Shown: positions 1-12,923, counted from the stretch's first letter. The stretch is 64,000 nucleotides of DNA from Protopterus annectens (GCF_019279795.1 NC_056733.1:1416414569-1416478568); one strand, 5' to 3'. The notes: generated from the letters alone by a model not told the origin. Made by a program: numbers and translations.

Positions 1-516
1 TTTAATATTGTTTATCCCTGACATAACATTTTTACATTATGAAGTTGTGTTATTGCCATTGCTGGGGGTGGGTGGGTTATTGCATGATGTCTTGCTTTTT
101 TATGACAAAAATTAGTTCTTTCTACACTGCAATCTTTGTTTTGTATTGAAGGTTTAACAGTTGCTATAACAATGATCCTTGACTTCTCCTTCATAAAAAA
201 TGTATTCTGGAAACATTTCCTGAGGATGTTGATGCATGTTTAACTTAAGACGTTGAAAGTAGGTTAAAGTGATATTTGTGAAACTTTTAATTGAGAATGC
301 TGTTCTGCATCCTGGGCATAACATTTTTCATTTATGACATGGAGGGATTTTACAGGTATTGTTTAGATGTTCACATTCAGATGTCATTAACATTTTAATG
401 CTGACACCTGTATAATTATTTGCTTCTGCCCAGTGTTAGATCAGCTTCTAACCACACAGGCCCCGTCTGATAATTTTTGTGTTGTCTGATATATATATAT
501 TTTTGGCTAAAGGGAT
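1..516. other. unassigned AT-rich sequence
   Basis: I see no gene, RNA or classifiable repeat here. It precedes the Harbinger Myb-like remnant and may include its upstream region. A short TA run lies near position 490. Confidence 0.4.
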
Positions 517-920
517 ATGGCACCCATCCCAAGTAAATCTGCATTCTCAAATGCTAAGAATGAGGTAATAGTCCAGGCCCTCTATCTACATGGGACACAC
601 ATCTTAGAGAAACACTTAGCTGACAATCTCTTCCATGACTGCATCTGGTGGAAGGTGGTCAATAATGTGAATGCTATGAGTGACCATGGCTGCAACTACA
701 AGACTATCAGTCATGGAGCCAGTGACATAATAAAGAATGTGATCACTAGAGCCTGTGCTGTTGCACTGGAACAGAGAGCTGCTGGTGGCGGAGGCTTGTT
801 GCCCACCCACCATTCACTGAGAAGGAGGGGTTTCTGTCAACTATAAAAGATTCAAGTAGATCAGAGGAGATACCCAGTGCTGTGATGGATGTTTTAGACA
901 GAGGTGGAAGAGAGATGTAG
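517..920 (+). pseudogene. Harbinger Myb/SANT-like DNA-binding protein remnant
   Basis: A 109-codon open frame starts at an ATG at 517 and carries a trihelix/Myb-like pattern (IWWKVVNNVNAM followed by a DIIKNV-type helix), then the AREQRA-GGG style linker seen after the SANT domain in proteins of PIF/Harbinger transposons and in NAIF1-like host proteins. A frameshift near 810 moves the frame. In the new frame an acidic tail (EEIPSAVMDVLDRG) continues to a stop near 918. In autonomous Harbingers this protein binds the transposase and the element ends and helps nuclear import. The partner transposase could be the decayed copy at 8.8-9.8 kb on the opposite strand. I recognise the family by pattern only. 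It is a relic, not a working gene. Confidence 0.55.
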
Positions 921-2728
921 GGTGTACACTACTGATGCTTTAGGTATGTTATTGAAATGTGTATTATAAAAGTAGTGTAGAATTATAATAGTTTTGTTTA
1001 TGTGGTATTCTTCTGTTTAATGCTTATTATACCTCTATCACTTTCGGTTTTGTTTGTGTATGGACATCTAGAATTGAGGTTCAAAGACCACCTGCATATG
1101 GTATGGGCATACCTTATTTTTCTTCATTTATATATTGATCTGTAATTATATCTTAGTAAAATGTCTAATTGCATTTGTAACTATTGTCGTTTTGTTCTGG
1201 CGTATGTAGCATATTTCTGATAATTTCTTCCTGTATTTTCCTGATTTTGTATTTTATTGGTATAATCACAGGTGAGGCTGACTCCCAGCACTGTGGAGCT
1301 CCTACTGCCTGATGCTGGAGTAGTGGTAACCTCTGATGATGATGGTGGTGATGAACAGGCACTGCCTGGGGTTGCAGAGGGTATGTCTGACACAGAGAGA
1401 GGATATGTCTCCCAAATCCCCTCCCCATAGTTTGGACACAGTATGCCTATGTACACCCATGACACTAAACTATCTGAGATAGGACAGATTACGGGGAACA
1501 TGGTTGATCAGGGTAGTGTGGTTACCCCAGTTGTGTAGCTAACGGAATATCTCCTTAGCCATCCTGAGGGTAAAGTACCACACAGGGGTATCAGTAAAGG
1601 TGCTTAGAATAGGCATGCTTACCACCCTCTCCCTGATGTTCATCTGTCCAGTGGTACATACATTTGGGGAGCTAGGGGAGCTAATGCTCCCCCATTAGTA
1701 CTGATCTTTCAACAATACCTCTCATCTCTTATCTGCATGGCATTTGTCAGAAATACAAAGTATTTAACTTAAAATAACTGGGTACTGTGATTTTTTTCAC
1801 AATTTAACCTCACCAGCAATTGGCATCAGAAAGCTAGAAATGAGACTGCATAAGTAATTGTGTGAGGAAGTGTAGGGTGGAAGAATAACTAAAAATGATA
1901 GTCATTGCAGTAAAAAAAACAACAACAAAAAAAAAAAAACAGGTGAACTGAAGTTGGAATAAACTTCAACTACATGTCAATCAGAGGAGTACCCTTACCA
2001 CCTTCAAGGTCAGCCTAGCTAGAATAAACTTCCACTACATGTCAAGCAGGGGAGAGTAGAGGTCAGAGACTTCTTTTTTGCATTAATAAACCACCATTTT
2101 TAAACAAAGCATGCTGTAGAACCAGCCTACTTGGAATAGTTCCAGCTAAAAAATTACTTCTGCTTAATAGAAACAGCTATGTCCTTTACCCAGTAAATAT
2201 ATTTAAAGCAGTTCATTTATTTACATCTAAATGTTTATTTCATTGTAGATATTGCTGCTTGCTGACATTTTTTGTAGACCTCTTATTCCCTTAGAGGATT
2301 TGGGCACTAGCAACATTTATTTTACTCTGTTTGCTTTGAGAATCATAGAAAAAATGATAGTCTAGATAAATGAAGAGTGCAATTGTCTTTACTTTGCACT
2401 GGATCCTCTGCAGTTTTGAAAATATACTATGTGTTTAGACGTTTGTGACAGCATTTGCTTAACAATTAATGTTGATTCAATTTTCCTGAGAAATGTACTT
2501 TGGATAGTTTATCAACATTTAATGTGTATGGTACTGCCTGAATTTCATCAAACCACCATACCATCAACCCTAAGCAATTTCTTGTTGTTCAGACCAAATA
2601 TTTTGCAACTGCCTTTGTTAGCTCATCACAAGTTCCATCCTTGCCTCTGTTCACCTGTCCACTAAACCTGAAGCTCTCATCTCTACTTCATCTCTACCTT
2701 AACTTACATTAGCAACAAATACTGCTAG
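921..2728. other. mostly unassigned; possible second Myb-gene exon at 1272-1500
   Basis: An ATCACAG acceptor-like site near 1271 precedes an acidic reading frame (VTSDDDGGDEQALPG) that stays open to about 1428. This would fit a downstream exon of the Harbinger Myb-like gene, but it is weak. A poly(A)-like stretch lies near 1911-1940. I see nothing else classifiable. Confidence 0.25.
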
Positions 2729-3742
2729 TTCATAGGTTCATAGGTAGGTACTAGGCTATCGGCCCTAGGGCTCATACAAGCCTAGCCAAAAAATGTACCC
2801 TGGCTTTCGTCACCCAAGAAAATTATTTTCCTGTGCCCCTGTTGAGCAGAGCCACAGAAGTGATCCCCGGGGTGAATTTCCCATTTCCCATCCAATCATC
2901 AAGATTTTTCTTGAAGAGTGCTAATGAGGAGCTCTGTTTGACATAGATAGGTAGTCTGTTCCAGAGTATGGGAAGTCTCTGGGACAGGAATCTATCCCTC
3001 CAGCATGTTCTGTTTATTGTGGTGACAAGGTTTAGGTCCCTAGAGCGTGTAGCTCGGAGGGATTGGGATTTCTTTAAGTGGAGCATGTCCAACAGCTCTG
3101 GGTTTGACATAGCTTTGTATGTTAGGCAGAGATCGCCCCTGAGTAGGCGATATGCGATGGAGTAAAGCTGTAGTTTTTTGAGACGGTCTGCATAGGGCAT
3201 CTGTTTGAGGCCAGTAATCCTCTTTGTGAGGTATTTCTGTGGTCTTTTCAGTTGTTGTAGACGTCTTGTGAGGTACATACCAAAAGGGGCATTGTACTCT
3301 ATAATGGGTCTAATGAGTGATGAATAGAGGGGAACAATGACCTCTTTTTTTCTGGATGAGAATCCTTTTGTGATGAGATGAGCCATGTAGAAGGATTTCC
3401 TGACCACTGTGGCGATGTGATTATCAAAGGAGAGACTACTGTCCATCTGTGTCCCAAGGTCTCTTATCACATTTTTGGCATTAAGTAGACTACCAGCTAT
3501 GTGGTAGTTCATGGGTACAGAGTTTTTACCAAAGGGGATGACAATACACTTTTTGGCATTGAGCTTCAGGCCATGGCTTTGACACCAGGTATCTGTTTCA
3601 GTGAGGCCCTTTTGTAGTTTGTCCACATCGTTAGGAGTTTCGATTATGGCTCCTAGTTTGCAGTCATCTGCAAACTTTGTTAGCCGAAGACCTTCCGTGT
3701 TGGCCTGCACCTCAGAGAAGTAGATACCAAACAGGAGAGTCA
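2729..3742 (-). mobile_element. CR1 LINE, 5'-truncated 3' fragment
   Basis: The element runs right to left. Its 3' end (low coordinates) has the tandem CCTATGAA-type octamer tail typical of CR1. A 306-codon open frame (2823-3743, -) covers the C-terminal part of the reverse transcriptase and thumb region: FADDCKLG (RT motif C, normally FADD), GLKLNAKKC, IRDLGTQ, then an RDLN-TTINRTCWRDRF block found in every CR1 copy in this window. The frame has no stop, so this copy is relatively young. It is cut off at 3742, just upstream of the FADD motif, as expected from incomplete reverse transcription. It cannot move by itself. Confidence 0.88.
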
Positions 3743-3976
3743 TTGCTGTACTCTGTGTAGCTCTATTCCCTCTTGCGTAATCATGCCTTATACATTCCAG
3801 TCCAGCAGCCTTTTCTCATGCAATTGTATTTGCTTTGTTTTTTTCCATCTCCACTTGATATGACTGGGTTTTACTTATGTATGCAGGCATGGGCTGCATG
3901 TGTCAGAGCATGCATTTAGTTAGTCAGTTTTAAATGTCTGCTGAAAATGCAAAATATATTTTTATGGATCTATGTC

Positions 3977-4274
3977 AGAAGACTGAAGTTTTAGAAAGTC
4001 AAACCTCACGTGATCAAGACCATATGATCGACTTTGCAAAATGTTGAACAAGACAAAAACACAAAAATCTACATTTTTGTGGGAGGGGGCAAGCACCCCT
4101 GTACCTCCCTAGATATTATCTATAGCAACTCTGAGATCACACTTCAGTGGGGAAAAGGGTAAATTCCCCGACCCCACTATACTGCGATCTCCATATAGAA
4201 ACTTTGATACTTTGGAAAGTTGAACATATGGTTTCAACCAGATGAAGTTTAACTTTCTGAAATTTTGATCTTCT
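3977..4274. mobile_element. MITE with ~75-bp imperfect terminal inverted repeats (copy 1)
   Basis: The left end (AGAAGA...AGAAAGTCAAAC...ACCATATG) and the reverse complement of the right end (AGAAGA...AGAAAGTTAAAC...ACCATATG) match over about 75 bp with mismatches. There is no coding capacity. The G/C-rich core (CAACTCTGAGATCACACT) reappears in the element at 11.9-12.4 kb. Family unknown; no clear target duplication. Confidence 0.6.
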
Positions 4275-4642
4275 AAAGGGAACCTATACATCTCTCTAGC
4301 TATCTAAGTAGATAGATAGATAACTCTATATAATGTCAGATATTTGATTTATTTTCATATCCTTCATCACATACAGGTAAAGCCTGTTATTCTAGGAACT
4401 TTCTAAGTGCACTATGTAAAGTTTTCCTTTTTAGAGCATTTGCCCAATATTTTTTTGTCTTTCCCACTGATTCTTGAGCTAAGAAATTGAAAAGGCAGAG
4501 AGGGATTGCACGGGGTTGCCTTGCATCGTTCTGACAGCAGCGAGCTGAAATACATGTGTTGTGCCATTATTTATTACTTGTTCATTTGATCTCAAGCAGA
4601 TATCTGAGATGCCCATAGTCACACAAGTGTCTGTAGTTCATG

Positions 4643-4705
<63 letters not shown>

Positions 4706-7325
4706 GGTATGCATGTATGCATGCGCCTCTGGTCCTGCCTCCCATTTTGATCAGCTCCTCAAAAAATTTCTGATTCTCTCCACATTGTGGTACATTGTAT
4801 TTATGACTTAATGAGAGATATGCAAGTTTTAAGCCTCATATTCTTCTGAAAAACTTGTAAATGTGTACAAATGCACAACCTGTTATTCTAGCAAATTCCT
4901 ACAGGTAATATTTAAATTCTGTCCCTGATTTTGATTCTTTGACTTTAATTCTTAAGATAAGAAGTTGGGAGAGAGAGTAGAAGCAGTTGCAGTTGGCTGC
5001 TCTGTACAGTTTTGACAATAAGCTGAAATATATTTATATATATGTGTGCGCCTGTGTGTGTGTATATATACGTGTGTGTGTAAAAAAATAATACCACCGA
5101 TTTTGCATGTGGACATGCACAATATTGGCAGGCCCATGCATAACACTTATGGAGGAAAATAGAAAAAAAGTTAACAAGTAAATGTCTTTCAAAAATAGCG
5201 TCAAAATGTATCACAGAACATATAGACCCCTTAGGGGCACTACAGCTAAATAAGGGATTTAAGACATTTAGTAAGGGTGTGGACCCATCTTCAAACCTCT
5301 TTTCTAGATGTCAACTAGTCTAAAACTGGCCCTGCTAAGAGGTGTGCCACGAGGGTTACTGGGGATGGGGATAGTGTGACCATTATTCCTTTTACTTTTC
5401 TCACAATCAGGTCTCTGAGGTTTGCACAGAAGCCTCAAGAGCTTGTCTGGAGGTAGAGTGCTGTCTGAGAACAATATGATGGACGACATTTCTGTGATCA
5501 ATATTATTTTCACTATACAATGGCATGCATACAAATGGTTACCTTTTGGAGGTAGGGTAAGGAGGCGTGCTGTGTGTATATGTTTGAGAGCAACAAACTG
5601 CAACATATTATTGTGACATTTTCTTCATTCACTTTCACCCCAGTGGGATATCAAAGCAGTACTTAGAAGCATTTCTCTCATCTTCTTTGATCAAGGATTC
5701 TGGAAAAAGCTGAAAATAATAAAGGGATAATCCACAAAGTCTGGGAGAATTTTGAAGTATTAATGTAATTCACTTAAGTCTACCTTGTATCAACATGATT
5801 TTTCTTAACAAGGTAATACTGCTTGTTTTATTTTATATAAATGTACGTTTGTCTTTATCACAAGTGATAATTCAATAAAGGTGTTAAAAACAGTTAAGAA
5901 ATATGGAACTCTAATGTCTGGTATGTAGATTGACTGTAATCCTCAGTGATTTACCAAAAAAACAAAACATATATGAGGGGCAGAGTAAACATATTTGGCA
6001 AAATCTGAGTTGATCTAAAAAATTCTGGACAGTTAAGAGGTATGAAGAGAAGATGACTGTCTTTTGTTAATAGACAAATGAAACATGCTGAGTGTGTGTA
6101 TGTATGACAGCAACAACCTCAAACATGATTGTGGCCATCTGTTATTTTACTTTAATCCCAATCTAACACCAGAGGGGCATATAGGAAACTACTATTATTT
6201 TTTGAGTGTAGGAAGGCAGGCACTATTTCCAGTATCTAGAACCCAATGGCTTCTGTGGCTATCCAGCTTAATTTAGCTATTTCACTGTAGTCGTGGTTAG
6301 CATTAATTTTTAGACAAGGTGTGGAAACATAAGAAAGAAGTCATCCAGGTGGTGTGGGAGGCCATGGGAGGTGGTAACAAGCAAGACAAGCAAGAATAAC
6401 CACCTTGAGCTAAACATAATACCTAGCGTCATGGAATCCTCTCATGTCTTTCATGACTTATCTAGTGTCATGGAATCCTCTCATGCCTTTCATGGCTATA
6501 TGAAATTTGATTGCTTTCTCCTGTTTAGTGATTATAGTCTCATATGTGCATTTTTAAATATATAAATCATAAAAAGAAAATAAGGGGTGATTTTACCAAG
6601 AAGTGGGGGGAGGGCTGCATATTACTGAATGACTGCTAACATTTGTGTTAGTTCAGCAGTAGCTCCTCTATCAGTATTTGTTCTGGATCCACCAGTGGGT
6701 GTGTCAGTAGGTGCTACCCAACATATGTGTAGGGCAGTTGTGGAGGCACAGGCAAGTTCCACCAGGGCCTCAGAAGAGATAGTCAGAGTACTGCATATTG
6801 TGCATTCTGATATACAAGACTGCATGAACTATGTGTGTGACTCCATTGATTGAATAAATGATACACTAGAGCATGCAATGCCTGCTGAGGAATGGTCAGC
6901 ATCCATACTGCTAAAGAGCAGGTACATCATTAGATGTTAGCCAACATGGCTGCGGCCATGCCAAACACTGCACCCATAGTGGTACTACTTCCACTGCTCT
7001 GTCAGTGATTGAGGTGTTCACACCTAGACATGATGGATTTCGTCATCATATTCATGGACTTTGTTTATGATGAGAACTCATCCAGCATATAGTAATCATG
7101 TTCAGGTAGCACCCTGACCTCTAGCCAGGGTCATGGAACCACCAGTGCAGCATCGGAGAGGTAGTTCATGAGTTCATGTTGTTGGAGCCAGCAACAGTGA
7201 ACTAGATCCTCTACCATACAGGGCTCACACCTGTCCAGGATGCCGGTGTGTAGTAGTAGCAGAAATGCTTTGGCTGTGTTCCTGCAAACATACAAAAAGT
7301 ACAAGTCACATTACCTATGCTACCT

Positions 7326-7328
<3 letters not shown>
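4275..7328. other. intergenic, no gene recognised; microsatellite and weak ORF
   Basis: Apart from the TG array at 4644 and a mixed TATA/TGTG stretch near 5035-5080, I see nothing classifiable. A 74-codon frame at 6629-6853 (+), ending in an amphipathic stretch (EEIVRVLHIVHSDIQDC), could be the C-terminal exon of the Harbinger Myb-like gene, but I cannot confirm it. Confidence 0.35.
4644..4701. repeat. (TG)n microsatellite
   Basis: Uninterrupted TG dinucleotides for nearly 60 bp. The ORF through it (poly Val-Cys) is an artefact. Confidence 0.97.

Positions 7329-7390
<62 letters not shown>
7329..7390. repeat. (CA)n microsatellite
   Basis: About 62 bp of near-perfect CA repeats ending in CGCACACTT. 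ORFs through it are artefacts. Confidence 0.97.
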
Positions 7391-7396
<6 letters not shown>

Positions 7397-8754
7397 TTAC
7401 ATTCTCTCATAACATTGACTTCTTTACATCTGGAGCTACTGGCCTGGCAGTGAATACTTGCGGTTAACCTCATTTATCACTCACACCCACACACTACTTT
7501 TGTGTCAGACTTGCCTCCTGTAATCCTCCCATCCCATCCTGCACAATTGATGATGACTATGCTCTTATTGCCCTGCTCTTCGCACATTTCTTTGTGATTT
7601 AGGGTTGCCTATATCTGATGCACAGAGTGGATAGCTTAGTCAGATGTCTGCTTTCATCAGGAGTATGCACTAAATTGCATTTTTGCTTTATTCTACCTAA
7701 GTTCATTGTTGTTATTATTTGATGTGCTCCTGCTTGTACTAGTAATAGCACTGCATACCTCTCAACTGCCCAGATTTGTGACTCATATTTTTGGTCTTTT
7801 CCTGATATTGTGGTTTTCTGAATTTTTGTGGCAAGTCAGTAAGGATTGAATTCACTAAATAATGAAAGGCATTCGAGTTTTAGACTTCATATCCTTTAGA
7901 AAATGCATGGTAACACAAGCCCTTTTATTCTAACAGCTTTATAAGTTTATAAGAGCAATATCTGGGGCTTTGCCCACCATCATTTTGGCTTTGTGCAGAT
8001 TTTTTTCTGCTAAGAGGTTGATAGGTATGAATAGCAGTATTATCAGAGCTCTCCCATTAATTATGATTTAATGCTTGCTTAACCTTTTGTCCAGATGGTG
8101 CTGAGATTGCTGTGGTCACTGTTGGATTGTCTAACTTGGGCAACATGCATGTTTGATACATAGTAGTGGGCAGGCCAAGCATATTTTTTGGCAATACCTT
8201 GTTGGTTTCCTCTGTTTAATGGTGTATTCTCATTTGTGTCTTAACCACTTATGCTTTATTTTCTAGTTATAAGGGATGCATGCCTGTGCTTGATCATCTA
8301 TGTATACAGATAATGGTGACAGTGACCTAGCCACTGTGGGTTTGTTTGACATGGGCCTGCATTGGCTTGATGCATAGGTTGCATACATATGCAGGGAAAC
8401 ACGATTATATATATTTTAATAGCTTTATAGTTGTTTTGTTTATGTTACATATATCACTCATATAGGTTACAGCTGAAATTCCTGTATTGTTGAGCAATGT
8501 TTTATTTCAGTGAAGTACAGTACTTACATATAATGATAATCATTTATTTCTTTATTACAGGTTCATTATTTGCTTCAGTTAATGCTGCTGATAATGTTTT
8601 TGGCTCTGGGTTATCTCTGTCAGATGTTCATACTAGCCAGCCACTACATGGGTGCGTAAAGGCTGGTTATTTTACATGCATCACTGTTACTGGTTGTTTG
8701 GGCTTAGCTGTTTTGTTTTGCTTTGCTGTTTCCTTACATAGTGAGGGTCTGCCT
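7391..8754. other. no gene recognised
   Basis: AT-rich sequence without a supported feature. The + strand frame that begins at 8497 is antisense to the transposase relic in its second half and is not treated as a gene. Confidence 0.4.
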
Positions 8755-9780
8755 ATTCAGTACCTTTTAGCCAGGGCCATAGCATATTGTGCACACCTCC
8801 ATCGGCCATTATCATCACCAGCTACTTGTTCTTCTTCTGACTCCTCATCTGTGTCTACTGGCACTGTCTGTGGTTCTGGGAACTGTGGTCCTTGTCTTGT
8901 TTCTCTCTGCTGCAACTGTTTCCTGATAATACTGTTATGTAATATAGTGGAGACTGTACCTATTTTGGAAGAGGTGGCTGGGGCATATTGCAGGGGACCA
9001 GCAGTTTATCTAGACATCAGAAGTATGACTTCAGCAAGCCAAAAACACAGTTTATGATATTTCTAGTTTGAGGCTGTGCATCGTTGTATCATTTCTCAGT
9101 GTGATTGTGTGGGTTTCTCATGGGAGTCATGAGCCAAGGTTACAATCATAATCCTGCATCCCCTAATAGATGTCCTTGTTGGAAGTCAACCCTAGAAAAC
9201 CTTAGGTACAGATCATAGGTGTACCATATGTGGGAGTCATGGAAACTACTAGGGTTACCTGCAATCACACTGTAGATGATAACTTGTACATTACAGGCCA
9301 CCTGACAGTTGATAGAGTGATAGTCATTTCTGTTTATGTGCCTCCTTCCCTGTTCACCAAGTGGGGCTTTTATTTCAATGTGTGTAAAGTCTATGATCTC
9401 CAGAACCTCAAGAAAATGTGCTATGGCATACAAATGGTCATAGCTCTTACCTCTGAAATATGTAGAAACCAGATATACTTCCTTACATATTGTAGCACTG
9501 CATTGAGAAATCAGCGAAGTAATCTTGAGCTGAGGCTGGTGACACCCCCATTATATCCCTTGTAGGTCTCTGAAATGTCCCTCTAGCTAGTATATGTAAT
9601 GTTGCACAGATTTTGGTTTCCACTAGGATGGATTCTCCATGATTTCCATGGGGTCTCAAGTGAGGGTGGCAGATGTTGACTGTGTGCGTTGTTGTATCCT
9701 ATCTACCCTATAGTGGTCTATCATTTCTACCTCATGAAGTCCATGGTATGTCAAATGTGGTCTAAACACTCCATAGCCAG
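8755..9780 (-). pseudogene. PIF/Harbinger transposase relic
   Basis: Read right to left, the pieces align throughout with the better-preserved transposase at 56.5-57.6 kb: a YHGLHEVEMIDHYRVD block near 9.75 kb, an ARGTFQRPTRDIMGVS block near 9.6 kb, the first catalytic region IDFTHIEIKAP and HDSHIW (9146-9433), VFGLLKSYF with a stop near 9.04 kb, LHNSIIRKQLQQ near 8.93 kb, and the acidic tail with AQYAMALAKRY ending at a stop near 8.757 kb. Several frameshifts and stops separate these blocks. DDE transposases of this class cut and paste DNA at 3-bp TWA targets. The first aspartate (FTHI context) and the HDS aspartate are visible. It is non-functional. Confidence 0.82.
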
Positions 9781-10865
9781 CTAGATTTTTCTAAAGAATG
9801 ATATGTCCTGTGAATATAAAACTGATTTATACAATATGCTTGTGTTACAAATATATTAGAACTGTATGTCATTTTTATATCAAACTGATTTATACAGATG
9901 TTTGCACTGAAAATATATTGATGAGGTTTGCTTGTGTTAAAATGTATCAACAGTGCACCCTGCTGAAATTAAAATAAATGTACAGGTATTATTGCAACTG
10001 AATTAAATGTATATGTTTTACTAGAGGACACTAGGGCAAAGGTTAACTTTATGAAAATAAAGAAATATAAATAAGCTGTTAAACCGCTAAAATGTCACCC
10101 CACAGTGCTGAATAGGACCGGAAATGGTAGGTCTGGGAAAAAGCCTTTGTTCATTAGCTCAGTAAAAAGAGGGGATGCCCCAGGCACTGCCATAAACATT
10201 TAGATGTGTATTGTTGTCATATATGCTAAATCCTTGTCTCAGCTTCAAATGGGAATACTGTGAGAACCTAGAGTCAGGTAACCAGATGAGGTCATTCTGC
10301 CAGCCCTCTTTGAAATTATACTTTAGATATTAAAAAGAGAAATCTCATAGTATAGAGTATTCTATTTGGAAAGCCTGACTAGGAAGACCCTCACCCACAG
10401 CATCTTGCCTTGCGGTAGTAAGTAACTTAACTAGGGAGCAGTAATTCTTTAGATCAGTCAGGAATATAGTGAAACTATAGTGTTTTTCTTCATTTGTATG
10501 ACTCTGTCCATCAATGTTAATTTCAATATTCTCTGTCATTTGAACTCTGTGGTTTACTGTGAATATATATTCAATATATTCATGTTCTTTTATTATTAAA
10601 TATATTGAAAACTTTTATTGTGCCTGGTTCTTGTAGAAAGTATCTAACCTTTCAGAGTACTTATATTTATTTGATGACACTGTGTGGGTCACTTCAGAAA
10701 GCCTAGCTGAATTGGTGAACTACTACCATTTGTATTAGTATTAATATTACACAGTATATTTGGGCATCCTTTATTAAGGGTCTTAGAGTAGCTGAATGGG
10801 GAGTGTCTGGTGACAGTGATAACTACCTTATAGTCTGGGCAGAAGGGGGCATAGCCAGCCTTTCC

Positions 10866-10868
<3 letters not shown>

Positions 10869-10908
<40 letters not shown>
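10869..10908. repeat. (GT)n microsatellite
   Basis: About 40 bp of GT inside LTR-like copy 1. Confidence 0.95.
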
Positions 10909-10914
<6 letters not shown>

Positions 10915-10927
10915 AAATCAAATCATT

Positions 10928-10930
<3 letters not shown>

Positions 10931-10974
<44 letters not shown>
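10931..10974. repeat. (GT)n microsatellite
   Basis: About 44 bp of GT, only 22 bp after the previous array. In the sister repeat this position has a short GTATGGGTGTA sequence. Confidence 0.95.
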
Positions 10975-10976
<2 letters not shown>

Positions 10977-11303
10977 CCACTTGGGGGCAGGGAAATGGAG
11001 CACTGGGTTTACAAAGAGGGTGCTGGAGGACTTGATTTGGATACTTCAGCTGAGGACCTAACCCTACAGCTGTATCAGTGGAGAGTCTTATTGGGGACTT
11101 GGAGGGAGACAGATATGAAAACATCCAGACATGAGGCTGAGTGTGTTCCCTCTGTGCTTTTAAGGGAAATTGTACTTGATGCAGAGAGGTCTGCACCTGG
11201 AAATACTGAGTGTATCCATTTGAATTCCAAGTGCATGTCCCTCTACAGTGTCAGTGGTGAGGATTCAGGCTCTTTGATTACTGGCCCAGCATGGGGACAA
11301 CAC

Positions 11304-11929
11304 ATATTGGTGGCCATCACATATTGGTAGTAGTGGTGGGCATCACAGACTTCTAGGCTGAGGTCTGGCAGCAGCAGTAGATGTCACAGAAACTTATAGT
11401 ATGTAAGTGCTCATTTTATACATTCCTGAATCACTCTGCCATGATTATCTGCTTCATTCACATTTAATTCATCTCCTTATTTCCTCATTAGCACATTCCT
11501 CCACTAACTGTTTTGCAGCAAGCCATGACATGTAGAGCTGTTTACTGAATAGCAAATGGCAGACTCATCACTGCTCGCCCCACACATGAGCTTAGCATGA
11601 TGTGTAGGTGGTCACGAATCCCAGCTATTATGATATAAAGATAAGAGTTTGGGAAGACAAACATACAGTTACACTGACCTGTTCTGAAAATATTAAGAAC
11701 AGTTGAAAGATCTGGACATAGATTTATGGAAGCTTGTCAGATTAGATGGGGTTTAATGTCATTATAATGCTTTGAACGTAGCTCATAAATTACATATGTC
11801 TAATCAACCAATTTCTGAAGTCATTATTTTCTATAAATTGAAGTAACATGCTCTGAACAATGGAAACCCTGAAAATGAAATACAAATATAAACTGCAAGG
11901 GGAGGATTTGACATTATGGTTAAGGTATT
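11304..11929. other. no gene recognised
   Basis: I see no coding or repeat structure that I can name. Confidence 0.4.
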
Positions 11930-12390
11930 TGGGTCTATATTATAATCTTGAACTACGGAACATTGAATACTATATGGTAGACACCATATGATCAAAGTTC
12001 CGTAACTTCGAAAATGAAAAAAAATAAAAAATAAAAACTTAACCTGACAGGTTAAAGCAGGGAGGCAAATCCCCCTGCACCCGCACACCCCCCTGCTACT
12101 TAAATATACCAACTCCGAGAGCACACTACAGTGTAGGAAAGGGAAAATGTCCTTGTCTGTACCATACTCCATTAAAGTGCGATCTCGGAGTTGGTATATT
12201 TATGTGGGGGGTGCAGCCCTCCACGTGGTGGGTGCAGGGGGGGCTTGCCCCCTTGCCTACACTCTTTAGGTTTTTTGTTTTTGGTTTTAAAATTATTTTA
12301 CTTGTAATTCAATGTGTTAATAGTTTGATGCATAAAGTTCGATGTTTATGCATTCAGACTATTAAACTTTTGTTCTAATGATATGAACCC
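11930..12390. mobile_element. MITE-like palindromic element (copy 2)
   Basis: The ends are imperfect inverted repeats (GGGTCTATATTATAAT and the reverse complement of ATTAGAACAAAAG...GGGTTCATAT). The core has a strong inverted repeat: ATATACCAACTCCGAGA near 12104 pairs with TCTCGGAGTTGGTATAT near 12184. The core and the ACCATATGATC subterminal motif are shared with the element at 3977-4274. Boundaries are approximate; non-coding. Confidence 0.55.
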
Positions 12391-12923
12391 AATGTCTTTA
12401 CCTCACGGATACAAAGTACAGGGTTTGGTTCTGACTTCTGGTAAATGGCTAGGCTTGTAATAGTCTGCAGACCAATAGTATGAACATATATATAAAGTGA
12501 AATCCTTAAGAAGGATTGTGAAAAGAATCAATGCTTCCAGAGAATCTTCCTGATGCTATACTGCTGGAACAAATACAAGTTATTATGATTCAAACAAAAA
12601 AATTAAGTCAGGTAAATGCATTCATGTTTCTTCTGTTTTTATGACCTTTTGTATTTTTATGCAACTTGTACCCTGATTCAGTGCACTTCTTTTTTCTTAG
12701 ACTGTTACATACCATTTAGCTGTAGCTGCGATCACTACAGTCTGTTTCTCTGTAACTTTAAATTTAAACATTTTTAGCACGATACAACCTGCATAAAAAA
12801 AATAAGATGCTGACATACAGATAGGCAATGTACACCCACACAGGATTATAATGAAGGTTCTAGCAGTTAGCATGCATTAATAGGAGCAGATGCTATCTAT
12901 TATGCATATGTGCATATGCATGC

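Larger units (their letters stand above)
9925..11303 (+). mobile_element. LTR-like repeat, copy 1 (same family as the solo LTR at 15.3-16.5 kb)
   Basis: Long collinear similarity to 15.4-16.5 kb: CTTGTGTTAAAA-TGTATCAAC near the start, the AGTACTT...CTGACACTGTG block, ACCTTATAGTCT, and CAGTGTCAGTGGTGAGGA near the end. The right end falls near CAACACA at 11303. The left end is uncertain. Two long GT arrays occupy the place where copy 2 has only short GT runs. Likely a solo LTR of an endogenous LTR retrotransposon, inferred from copy 2. It lies just upstream of the Harbinger transposase relic. Confidence 0.6.

Noticed and set aside
4561..4773. Open frames through TG/CA microsatellites (also near 7240, 10689-11330, 12910, 24400-24714, 26195, 33383)
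   Set aside because: Poly Val-Cys or Thr-His translations of dinucleotide repeats; no codon bias or domain.
8497..9057. 186-codon plus-strand frame with hydrophobic stretch
   Set aside because: Second half is antisense to the Harbinger transposase relic, and the first half has no known domain.
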